Below are positions 9,780 through 18,868 of a DNA stretch of 64,000 nt, piece after piece; the first letter of the stretch is position 1, and each line of letters begins with the position of its first letter. Origin of the DNA: Hsuehochloa calcarea (Eukaryota; Streptophyta; Magnoliopsida; Poales; Poaceae); contig CM070605.1 of the NCBI GenBank assembly GCA_036346395.1, positions 2,790,001-2,854,000 on the forward strand, written 5' to 3'. The notes beneath the pieces were generated by a model, which was not told the origin of the DNA, searched no databases, and saw nothing but the letters and a program-made list of their open reading frames with translations. The position numbers were made by a program, and so were the translations under genes.

Positions 9780-10590
9780 AAAAATATACTGCCTCTCGCT
9801 GTCGCGGCAACCAAAACCACCTGCCATCGCTGACGCAGCAAACAAAAACCTCTGCCATCGCTACCATGACAACCACAATCTCTGCCGCCGCTGCCACTCC
9901 CTGCCGCAGCAACCACCACCTCCTGTCGCCTTCTGCCGCGGCAAAGAAAACAACGTACCATCTCTGTCGTGGCAAACAAAAGCTCATGCCATTGCTGCCG
10001 CGGCAAACACTATCTCTGTCACAGCTACCTCTCTCTGCCAATCCCTACCGCGGCACCTAAAAATGGCTTGCCACCGCCGCCTGTCGCTGCCGCGGTACGC
10101 ATCTTGCCACTGCTGTTGCTCCCTGCCGCGGCACCAAAACAGCCTACCACTGCTACCTTTTGCTGCCGCGGCACACATCTTGCTCTGCCGTTGATTCCAC
10201 TCGCTGCCACGGTAACTGCAGCGTCTGCTACCACTTTCCTTCGGCTACCGTGGCCAACACAACACATCTCTTGCTGCGGCAACTATACATGCTGCTAATT
10301 GCTGCCGTGGTAGACAATACACCTGCCGCGGCAGCCACTACCACGCTCTGCCACCGCCGCTACCAATCTCTGCTGTGGCAGCCGAAACTCCGGCCGCTGC
10401 TTGATCTTCCTTGCCATGGCAGCCCAAGTTCTCCTGCCGCCGTTGCTACTCCTCGTCGTGGCGACCATCGACGCCATTGCCGCTTTCTTGCCGCGACAAT
10501 CTCGTGCCAAACCATCAAGCACCACGCTGCCATGATCGCTTTTTTCCGTCGCGACAAACTTTATCTCTGCCGCGGCACGCTACAATATCA
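9780..10590 (+). repeat. Degenerate TGCCGCGGCA array in element leader
   Basis: More than twenty exact or near copies of the self-complementary core TGCCGCGGCA (exact or near-exact at about 9940, 10000, 10125, 10164, 10322 and 10569; variants such as TGTCGTGGCAA, TACCGCGGCAC, TGCCATGGCA elsewhere) recur at irregular 25-60-base spacing, separated by short AC-rich spacers. Several open frames cross it on both strands but none is consistent with a protein, and their composition simply reflects the repeat. It lies between the primer-binding site and gag. Confidence 0.8.
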
Positions 10591-11737
10591 GCCGCCATTT
10601 TGAAGTTTTGGAAAGAAACAAGAATCAAAAGGGGAAACCCTATTTAGTTGTTTTTGGTTGTTCAAGAAAAAAAAACACAAAAAAGAGAAAGGAGAAAAAA
10701 GAGCGTCCACCTTTCAAAAAATTGAAAAGCGTGTCAAACTTTCGTCAAAACTAGTGAAAATCAGTAGAGTCCTTCTACATATAGCCACAAGCTTGCACAA
10801 AAAAATCAGCAAGTTTGCCCCACGGGTTTGAAAGATATAGCAGTTTCAAATTTGAACCCGAGTACGTTTCAAGTCCGAGTACGATTCTGTTTCCAAGACA
10901 CCTTCAGTAAAACGGGCATAACTTTTGCATACGATATCCATTTTGGATGTTTTTATACTCGTTGGAAAGCTAATGACGAGGGGCATCCTTTCCAAATAAG
11001 CCACTTGTCGCCCTCTAGGGCCCCCAAACTTGGCCATCTTCGGCCCCAAATTCGCGTCGTAACTTTTCAGTTTCTGTTTTTGTGTTTTCTTTTGCTCTTC
11101 CCTTCGAAATTTGGGGATCGTATCAACTGCAAAGTTGTAGATATCATCGAAACCTTTCAAACTAGCATATATAAGCCATATAAAACTTTGCCTTTTCATC
11201 TGTTGAAGGTTGTTTACATTGCACATTATTCTGATTTTGTGCTCTACATCGTGTGAGCAATCTTGTGCCCCAACAAAAAAGGTTTGAGTAGTTCGCTAGC
11301 GTCTCTCCTAGCACTTGGTGTGAGAATTTTCTTTACTTACATCAAGTCACATTGATCTTTGCGTGTGCGGTCATACACTTTTTTTGGTAGCCTTTGATTC
11401 GCTAGCTCTTTCTAGGCTAGGATCAGCAACATTGACTAGTACTTTGAATAATTTTTCAACTTGCATTACTGATTTGATTGTTGCTAATCCTTGCTACCAT
11501 ATTGAAACCTATCATAGATCCATCTCTACCATTACACAAGTACCAGTTGCTTGCAATCGCTTTGTCAATCTTCGGAGATTGTTGACACCGACACTAGTTG
11601 CCGGTCACCGCCTGTTTGCTTGGTAAGAATTGGTAAGAACTTGGTATTAGCTTGAGTGTGAGTGACTTTGAGTCTCCAGATCCTAGTAGTTGACAGGAAC
11701 ATATATTTGTGATTTGTTTTCTTATTTTCTACTAACC
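10591..11737 (+). other. Untranslated leader of the non-autonomous LTR element
   Basis: Non-coding DNA between the TGCCGCGGCA array and the gag start. It includes ACTTTTGCATACGATATCCA and GTTGGAAAGCTAATGACGAG, sentences echoed near 13905 (ACTTTCACATACGGAGTCCG), so leader and tail share a short degenerate motif. No gene or stable ORF is supported. Confidence 0.5.
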
Positions 11738-12631
11738 ATGGCTGGTTTACGGGATGATTACGAGCTAGATCCATATCTTCTTTGAGTCATTGAATGGGAG
11801 CGCAAGAAAGTTCACGAGGAAGATGCACATTTGAGACAAACTTCTTCACCGCATGAGGTATATGATCGTGATAGTACATCCAGTAAAACTAAAATCACTT
11901 TGCCATCATTTGCTGGTAAATTTGATCCTGATGCATACGTTGACTGGGAGATAGGTTTAGATAAAGAATTTGAATATTATGAATGGTCTGATAGACAAAA
12001 AATTAGAGCTATCACTTTGGTGGAAGTATTTACGTAGACATGGGAGAGTTCCTCAAACTTAGCATGCATTAAAGAAACTTTGAGAGATGACTTTGTTCCT
12101 AAATATCATGCTGATTATTTGCTAGCTAAATTAAAACGTTTAAACACAAGGTAGTAGAACTGTAAGGGGATACTATCATGAATTGAAAACTCATTTGTTG
12201 CGTTGTGGCTTAGAGGAACATGTTGAAGCTACAGAGAATAGATTCTTAAGTGAGCTTAATCAAGAATTCAGGACCTTTTTGTTCACAAAGAATATAATTC
12301 TCTCTCTCATTTGTTTATACTTGCCTGTAAGATTGAAAGTCAGATTAAAAAGAAATTGAGAATGCTTGATGTTAGAAAACATGATAACAAACATGTGTTT
12401 GTATCTTTTTCTGTGACTAACAATATGCAGGAAGTTGAGAACCATGCCGAAGAGGAGAATGAGCTGATTGAACCATCGATTCCATTGGTTGAGAACGAAG
12501 ATGAGGAGATGAATGCACCTACATCATCTGAGGAGAGCCAAAAAGGTAAAGATTATGGTGCTATCATCACTCAAGGTGAGTATGCTTGTGAAGGACTACA
12601 ATTGTCCACTGTTCATGCCATTTTAGAGTAA
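11738..12631 (+). pseudogene. Gypsy-type gag, broken
   Basis: The start ACCATGG at 11738 begins MAGLRDDYELDPYLL, followed by a stop, then a frame with KITLPSFAGKFDPDAYVDWE and KEFEYYEWSDRQKIRAI. After further breaks come LKTHLLRCGLEEHVEATENR and FLSELNQEF. This is the retrotransposon gag capsid region (P-x-F-x-G-x-x-D-P-x-x-Y-x-x-W near its start, then R-x-x-x-x-Y in the helical part). A final acidic stretch (about 12430-12550) lies where a nucleocapsid would be, but no zinc knuckle was found. At least three frame breaks (11783, 12037, 12150) make this copy non-functional. Confidence 0.8.
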
Positions 12632-12637
12632 AAATTA

Positions 12638-13354
12638 GTGAAAAATAATTTTGATATGCACATATTTCATGAAGAGAATTCAGATTATATTGATTTTAGT
12701 GCACCATGTGATAAACTTATTGATTTACTTGTTGACTTGAGTGCACCATGTGAGAACATAATAGAATTGCCTGCTGTTTTGAGCGATTCATATAATGAGT
12801 CAATCGCACATAATAATCATGTAGAATTGGTTAAACATAAAGAAGTTTTGACTACAATTTCTCCTACTGATTCTTTATGTTACATTATATTGGAGCCACC
12901 GATGAAATTGTTACATGCTATAGAGAAAGTTTCTGAAATCGTATGTTTGAAATCCTTGTCTAGTGCGTACACCCTCGGATATAAGTTTAATTTGATTGGA
13001 GATTATGGTGTAGACAATCAATTTTATGTGTATCGAATATGCATAACTTGTGATCACATAGATGAATTAAAGCTTACTGTTTTCAACAACAATTCTTTTG
13101 TGCCGAATCTTGTTCATTATGAGAGAAAAATAAACTTTAGTGATCATCCAATACCTATGTGTTTATCTCTTATTGCACTATCTAGTATTGACAATCTGCA
13201 TAATAATGCTGAAGTATGGAAGAACTTTCAAATCTTTTCACCTTTGCTAGATGAATTTGCTAACGTTCAATTGAAATCTGATTATATGGATGAACTTTGT
13301 TTGATTTCAAAGGTTGTAGATTTGCCCATATGTGCTACCACTACAAGTTTATAA
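12638..13354 (+). CDS. Unknown ORF downstream of gag in a pol-less element
   Basis: An uninterrupted frame of 238 codons immediately after gag. The product is rich in Asp, Asn, Ile and Leu, with a duplicated motif SAPCDKLIDL / SAPCENIIEL near residues 22-43. I see no aspartic protease, RT, RNase H, integrase, envelope or zinc motifs, and do not recognise the family. Its position matches where pol would start, so it could be an element-specific protein or the decayed remains of one. Codon use is AT-rich like the upstream gag. That it stays open while gag is broken is notable, but chance is possible in AT-rich DNA with few stops. Confidence 0.5.
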   Translation: MKNNFDMHIFHEENSDYIDFSAPCDKLIDLLVDLSAPCENIIELPAVLSDSYNESIAHNNHVELVKHKEVLTTISPTDSLCYIILEPPMKLLHAIEKVSEIVCLKSLSSAYTLGYKFNLIGDYGVDNQFYVYRICITCDHIDELKLTVFNNNSFVPNLVHYERKINFSDHPIPMCLSLIALSSIDNLHNNAEVWKNFQIFSPLLDEFANVQLKSDYMDELCLISKVVDLPICATTTSL

Positions 13355-14016
13355 CTTCAGATATTTGAATTACATAAATGCTTCACTTACATTTGCAAAA
13401 CTAGTTACAATAATTGTTGTGTGAGAAATTTTATTTTGCTCGCTAACATATATGATTATTCTTGGGCTAATAATACAATGAGCTTTTATGATCGCTCCTG
13501 TTTTATAACATTAATTGTGCAATAACGAAGAACAATTAAAACAGATGACATATACATATACCATGCATACACTTTGGCTTTTTTGTTACCCTATTTTCAG
13601 CTTATCAAAAGCCGAGGACGACTTTGTTTTCAAGAGGGGGAGGATGATGAGGATATGACCCCTATGGATATAATCATAGTTGCTATGCTTATTATTTCAA
13701 TTACAAGAGCCCGTACGCTTCACTTAAATTATCAGGTGAGCTCGTTTTTGTATTTATATTATATGAACTATATGATGCTACCTAATGATGAAAATGTATA
13801 TTTGTGCAGCATCACATCACTTTTTTTCCAAGCTAAGCAAGAGTTCGAGCTGGACACGCTTTGGAATCCAATTCGACTTCTGGAGACAGCATTGACTTCA
13901 AACGTGCATAACTTTCACATACGGAGTCCGTTTGAGCTTCACAAGGACTTGATGAAAAGATTATCTCGTCCTCTTTCCAACGGATCCAGTCTCACCTTCA
14001 AAATCCTTCTATGGGC
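13355..14016 (+). other. 3' untranslated part of the non-autonomous LTR element
   Basis: Contains an open stretch (13574-14026) with wording IRLLETALTSNVHNFHIRSP that looks like a read-through of repeat DNA rather than a gene. GGGGGAGGATGATGAGG near 13636 is a purine-rich stretch, typical of the post-coding region of grass gypsy elements. Interrupted at 14022 by the TRIM. Confidence 0.45.
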
Positions 14017-14021
14017 TGCAC

Positions 14022-14711
14022 TGTAATACCCCGGCCTGCTCGTAGCGTGGCCCATGTGGCCCATGAGGAGTTGTGTGATGGGGATTAATCCCACATTGCT
14101 TATCTCAAGTGAGTTGTAGTGGTATATAATGCCTGTTGGATCCAAACGTAGCACCTCCGGTTAACCTTTTACACGGGCGAGGACGAAAGTGTAAGTGAGG
14201 TGCTATGTGTAGGCGGTCCGCCCACGGTGGTCGGGCGTTGAGCCGAATTTGGGTCGGTGTTACGGATGGTATCGAGCATCAACCTTGACGCACGGCGCAA
14301 GGCGGGACAGGGCGCGCATATGACGATGGCACATGTGGGTCCGAGTGGACACATGGCATGGCATATGTGCCTTGGGCGGACGCACGGACGTACCGAGGGG
14401 TGGTTACGGGCATTTGCCACAGATGCGATATCTTTGAGGCGTCGGCCCTTAAGGGGGTGAATGTAATACCCCTACCGCCAGAAGCGTGGCCCATGTGGCC
14501 CATGAGGAGTTGTGTGATGGGGATTAGTCCCACATTGCTTATCTCAAGTGAGTTGTAGTGGTATATAATGCCTGTTGGATCCAAACGTAGCACCTCCGGG
14601 TTAACCCTTTTACACGAAGCGAGGACGAAAGTGTAAGTGAGGTGCTATGTGTAGGCGGGTCCGCCCCACGGTGGGCTGGGCGTTGAGCCGAATTTGGGTC
14701 AGGGTGTTACA
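14022..14711 (+). mobile_element. TRIM (miniature LTR retrotransposon), complete, TSD TGCAC
   Basis: Two direct repeats of about 243 and 250 bp (14022-14264 and 14462-14711), each starting TGTAATACCCC and ending near GGTGTTAC(A), flank a 197-bp interior. The first repeat is followed by a primer-binding-like GATGGTATCGAGC, and the second is preceded by a polypurine tract AAGGGGGTGAA. A 5-bp target duplication TGCAC lies at 14017-14021 and 14712-14716, proving retrotransposition as a unit. There is no coding capacity. Each repeat carries GTGGTATATAATGCC, a TATA-like box. No 5S rRNA-like segment is present, so it is not of the Cassandra type. Confidence 0.93.
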
Positions 14712-14716
14712 TGCAC

Positions 14717-15282
14717 AATCACCAAAAAAGTACTGCATCACTTGCTTGGGCCAAATTGGGCCTTATAGTGCTTGGGCCCAAGGGAAGGCGCCATCTTAGG
14801 CGGCTCGTACTGTTTATGAGGCACTATTTCATATATAAAAAGTGATATAAATAGTATCACCCCCTATTTTGTTAGCTATGTGTGGTTTTCCCTTCCCTAT
14901 ATAAGGAGGTCGCACCCTCTAGTTTTCTTGGATTTTGTTTAGTTAAAAGTTAGCTTCGTTGCAACTTCGTGTATTGGCTTGAGTTGATTAAACCAACCAT
15001 AATACTACTTCAAAATCCCAACTTTATCAATTATTTCAACCCTATTTGCAATTTCAGATTGCTTATTATTTTGTTCTTGCGTGTTCTTCGATTGCATGCA
15101 GGAATAGACCTTCGTGGTCAGACGATTGTGCTTCTAGCAAGGTCGATAACGGTCTCGGAGTTGGTTCAGCGATTGCTGAGTATATTAGTCGTGCGTGATT
15201 GGTAGCTGAATCATGAGAGTCGTCTCCACCCAAATCGAGTTATCCTTCTCACTGAAAGATCGGGACACCTATTGTCGCATCA
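14717..15282 (+). repeat. 3' LTR of the non-autonomous element
   Basis: Shares its last roughly 390 bp with 9216-9514 (CTATATAAGG..., GATTGCATGCAGGAATAGACC, ending CGCATCA at 15282). The start of this LTR is uncertain because the 5' copy is truncated; it lies between the TRIM and about 14870. An internal stretch absent from the 5' copy (about 14955-15060) is AT-rich. Confidence 0.7.
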
Positions 15283-15720
15283 CAGCTACTGTAAAAAGAT
15301 CGCTCCAAATCAATAGGCTCATCGATCCTACTTGAGATTGCGAAATTAAAATAAGTTAGGAGCGTACTATTTTGTTCTTCGGTCCGTTCGGATCTACTTC
15401 AAATACAAGTGAAAAACAACTTGAAAGGGTGTTGACAAGAGAAGTTACATATCCGTTAGGATCTATCGTGCACTCTCCACAATCCCTCAAGCTCAACCCA
15501 GATCCATCAAACAAACAACCTAGGGTTTTCATGTATTCAATCAATCTATTACAAGGAAACTCGATGAGGGGGCTAGAAATAGAGAGAGAAAGCCAATCCA
15601 AACGACGACGTTACCTCAACCGAAGCATCCGTCGCCGGGGAAGGGGATAGCATCGCCGCCTAGGATTCCTTGGCAGTCAGCAGAGAGGTGTGTGGCGCGG
15701 TGCGTCGTCAGTAACAGGCC
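15283..15720 (-). other. Possible first exon of an unknown gene, truncated
   Basis: The minus strand has an ATG near 15648 that opens MLSPSPATDASVE and then reaches GAG|GTAACG, a donor-like site, in a GC-rich CpG-containing setting similar to a grass 5' exon. It faces away from the DUF1218 gene. The minus-strand downstream part is replaced at 15282 by the LTR element. No protein family is recognisable from 13 residues, so this is a weak proposal. Confidence 0.25.
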
Positions 15721-16232
15721 AATCGACCATATGCCTTGGGCCAAGGCGAATCGTCATTTCACGTGGGAAAAAATACAAAAAGGAATTAGAAATTACGATA
15801 AAAGTGGAGAATAGCAAATAAAACAATCCAAATATTAAAAAAAGGACAAATAATCAACTGAACCGAAAATAATACCAAAGGATCTATTTTCCCAAAGAAA
15901 AATCCACCAACCCCGGGGAGGAAAATTAATAAAGCAGGAGAGCAAGCTCACACCGGCCAGGCAGCCGGTGGCAGGTGGTCCCCGCCGCGCGCGTCCCCAG
16001 CGGCCAGCGGTTAGGCAGTCCACTTCCCGTGAGGTAGCACTCAGCTGGTCGCTCCACCACACCGACACGAAACGGCGAAACCGCACCGTCTTCCCTTCCC
16101 TTTTACTGACTTGCGAGGAGGAGCACCTGCTGCTATTGAGAGCCCCAAGCCCTCAACCAACTCCCACTCCCATCCCAGCTGACCCCACCCCACCCCAGAG
16201 CAAGAGCAAGAGCAAGAGCAAGAGCAAGAGTA
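15721..16232 (+). promoter_or_regulatory. Promoter and 5' UTR region of the DUF1218 gene
   Basis: AT-rich DNA (15770-15940) grading into GC-rich sequence just before the ATG. No canonical TATAAA box is evident within 200 bp. The 5' UTR ends in a (GAGCAA)n hexanucleotide microsatellite at about 16196-16230 abutting TAATGGCG. The transcription start cannot be placed from sequence alone. Confidence 0.5.
16196..16230 (+). repeat. (CAAGAG)n microsatellite in 5' UTR
   Basis: About six tandem copies of CAAGAG/GAGCAA end two bases before the ATG of the DUF1218 gene. Length change here would alter the 5' UTR but not the protein. Confidence 0.9.
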
Positions 16233-18868
16233 ATGGCGTCCATCATCGTGCAGGTGGCTGTCATCCTCCTCGACATCCTCGCCTTCGGCCTCGCCGTCGC
16301 CGCCGAGCAGCGCCGCAGCAAGGCAAGGCGCCCAGCAACCCCCAGAAATCTCGTTTCATAATTGTTCCTCCTGTTGCTTTTCTTGCCCTGCTAACGCGAA
16401 TGCTGCTGCTGCAGGCGACGGTGAAGCCGGACCTGGCCAAAGAGTACGACTACTGCTTCTACGACTCCGACGTCGCCACCGGCTACGGCGTCGGTGCGCT
16501 TCTCCTCCTCGCCGCCGCGCAGGTCGTCGTCATGCTCGCCAGCCGCTGCTTCTGCTGCGGCCGCGGCCTCAAGCCCGGGGGCTCGCGCGCCTGCGCCCTC
16601 ATCCTCTTCCTCTTCTCATGGTAGCTAACTACTACTAATCAACTGTTTGTACCCCTTAATTTACCACTTGCTGCTCTACTTGTCGAGATCTCGGGCTGTT
16701 TTTGCCCCCCCCCCTTCCTCCTGTCATTTCGTTCTCTCCTTGATCTGGGTCGGCGGTAGTGTAATTGTTGCAGCAATTTGAACGGGATCTGTATTTCCTT
16801 TGTGGTTTGAACCGATGGTTCGCAGCTTCAGTTTAGATCCGTTTGCTACTGGGCGATGTGGGACTGGATCTTGTGGTTTGAATTCATCTTCTGCAACAGA
16901 GGTTGCATTTGGACTGTAGTGATGGTGATGGGAGATCAAAGGCCACTTCTGAGATTTTTTTTATATGTTGGATGGCTACTAATTTAGAGCTAAGAACCAC
17001 TCTATTAAAATGGTTTTGCCCACTTCCTAGCTAATTTACTAGGCCTAGCCTTGATGCTGTTCAATCTTGCCAAGATTGGCCCTTTGAAAACAGTTGGGGT
17101 TCTATGTCTATGTGGTGAATTGAGTAGTCGTTCGCACTGTTGTTAGGTGAAGTATCTCTTAGATCTGTTAGGCGAGGTATCTCTTTGTTGCTTACCAAAA
17201 GAAAATTTAGCACATAACTGCTACTTCATTATACTGATTGGGGGTGAGCGGTGGGATTAAATTGGCGCATACTCAAAGTGGCAATTACCTGCCCTACCAG
17301 AAGGAAATTAGTCGCGGTTTTTTACAGTTCCCACAATAGTGTTGTATCCTGTCGTGGCTTTGCTTTACAACAGTTGCATTGTCAGCTTAAGGCTCAACAG
17401 TCAAAACTCAAAACTGATATGTGTTCTTCACTTTTATCATTGCCGTATTTTGGCATTTCAGTACCCTCATAGAATCTCTGCATACAATCAAGCACTTTTC
17501 TGGGATTTGAAGCTATGTCCTGCTCAAAAATCTAATTCATTCTAGGTTGGAATAGTTGACTTTAATACATGTGGTAGATCTCCTGGGTATCTATATTATA
17601 GATGCCCAACTGCCCCCAATGTACTTGTACCGCAAAGCAAAATGCTTAAGATGGGCTACTTTATAGAATTTAATGTTTGACGGAGTATTTCTGTAGCAGT
17701 TGAGCTAGATAACTTAAGAATTATTTTGTAATATTATGGAGATGTTTATAGTATATTTTCTGTCCTGTCCTCTTATTTTGTGGGGTGTAGCTATGCTAAT
17801 CAGTAGCCCATTGACTTAACAATAAAATAAGGACACCATGTGACGTACCTTGGTCCAGCTCAACATACTAAGCTTTTGTGACCGGAGGGGGGAGTACTTA
17901 ATAGTAGCCGACAGCTTATGATTATTTGTTTACACATTAATTGACTTCTGTTAAGTTTTTCAATGAACTGTTGAACTCTTCAGTTCTTTGATAGTGTGTG
18001 ACTCAATTGTTTATCTGATCTTCCTTGAAACCAAGCATTGGGATCTTCTAAGCTGTTCTCAAGTCAACGTCAATTAATAGCTTTGCTTTTCTTAGAGTCC
18101 TTGGCTAGGCAAGCCTTCAACTAATTTAGACCTGCCATAGTCTCGCCAGTTAAATTTCATTGAAACCAATTTTACTCATCTGACTGTTTCTGAGTGTGTC
18201 CCTCACTACTTGTATTGTAACCTGAACCGGATGATCTGTCAGTTTCTAGCTGTTCTGACATCAACAAATGTTTTTCAGTACCTACAGATTAGAGATATTG
18301 AGGTACGCATACGTCAAACAGTTTTTGTTGCTAATTCTTTTTTGCTGGTGCATTAAAAATTTACAAACACTTGTTTTGAATATTCTAACCATTCGTTCAG
18401 CATATGTCTGTTGATGTTTGGTTGAATAAGCCATACCAGGGCAGATTGTTTAATCTGCTTCTCTTTTCTCTGTGCCTTTGAAGTTAATTGTTACTGTCAG
18501 AACTTGTAGTGCAGAAAAGAAAAAAAGAAATTGCATCAACAAAGTCATATCAGTTGCAATTCCCATAGAAATTTTCACCAGCAAGATGTTTGCTTCCCAT
18601 TCGCAGGTTGACCTTCCTCATTGCAGAGGCATGCTTGCTGGCAGGATCAGTCCGTAACGCATACCACACCCGGTACAGGGGGATCTTCAACGGTGACCGG
18701 CTCTCTTGCGAGACGGTGCGCAAGGGTGTCTTCGCTGCTGGTGCAGCCTTCACCTTCTTCACGGCCATCCTCAGCGAGTTCTACTACATTAGCTACTCCA
18801 AGTCCCGCGATGCTGGTGATGGTGCTCCCTACGGCGGCTCCAGCATTGGCATGGGCCCTTACAATTAA
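16233..18868 (+). CDS. DUF1218 family four-pass membrane protein (intact gene, 3 exons)
   Basis: Exons 16233-16322, 16415-16620 and 18607-18868 join to 185 codons plus TAA. Start: TAATGGCG, MASIIVQVAVILLDILAFGL, an uncleaved first membrane span (residues 3-23). The conserved DUF1218 loop YDYCFYDSDVATGYG is at residues 41-55, and further spans lie at about 56-73, 89-112 and 138-160, with the Cys-rich RCFCCGRG between spans two and three. The C-terminus SSIGMGPYN is typical of the grass members. The family includes Arabidopsis MODIFYING WALL LIGNIN and DEAL/VCC proteins, linked to wall lignin content and leaf symmetry or venation; the exact role here is inferred. Intron 1 (92 bp) starts AAG|GCAAGG, a GC-AG intron; intron 2 (1986 bp) is GT-AG. 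The only undamaged gene in the window. Confidence 0.94.
16323..16414 (+). other. GC-AG intron 1 of the DUF1218 gene
   Basis: The exon ends AAG and the intron begins GCAAGG; no GT in this neighbourhood keeps the frame. The acceptor TGCTGCTGCTGCAG ends at 16414 and phase is 0 (AAG then GCG ACG GTG). The strong AAG|GCAAG context is the one known for functional GC donors. Confidence 0.85.
16621..18606 (+). other. Intron 2 of the DUF1218 gene
   Basis: Starts GTAGCT after TTCTCATG and ends CATTCGCAG; the split codon TG|G encodes the Trp of FLFSW. It is 1986 bp, AT-rich, with a C11 run near 16707 and no TE termini or reading frame that I could support. Confidence 0.85.

Larger units (their letters stand above)
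9216..15282 (+). mobile_element. Non-autonomous gypsy-like LTR retrotransposon (gag, no pol)
   Basis: A shared sequence starting CCTTCCCTATATAAGG occurs at about 9219 and 14891 and runs to CGCATCA at 9514 and 15282, defining the LTR 3' parts. The first copy is followed at once by GGTGGTATCAGAGC, a primer-binding site of the initiator-tRNA type. The interior has a repeat-rich leader, gag and a second ORF, and no protease, RT, RNase H or integrase. Such LARD-like elements depend on enzymes from other copies. The 5' LTR upstream of its TATA box has been replaced by gene fragments or is truncated. The 3' side has been hit by a TRIM. Confidence 0.82.

Noticed and set aside
9755..10603. Several overlapping open frames on both strands with Ala/Arg/His-rich products
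   Set aside because: They are translations of the degenerate TGCCGCGGCA repeat; no start context, codon bias or conserved motif supports a protein.
12638..13354. Envelope-like protein
   Set aside because: No signal peptide, membrane anchor or cysteine pattern; the element also lacks pol.
14022..14711. Cassandra TRIM with 5S rRNA promoter
   Set aside because: No 5S-like internal promoter box was seen in either LTR; only a TATA-like sequence.
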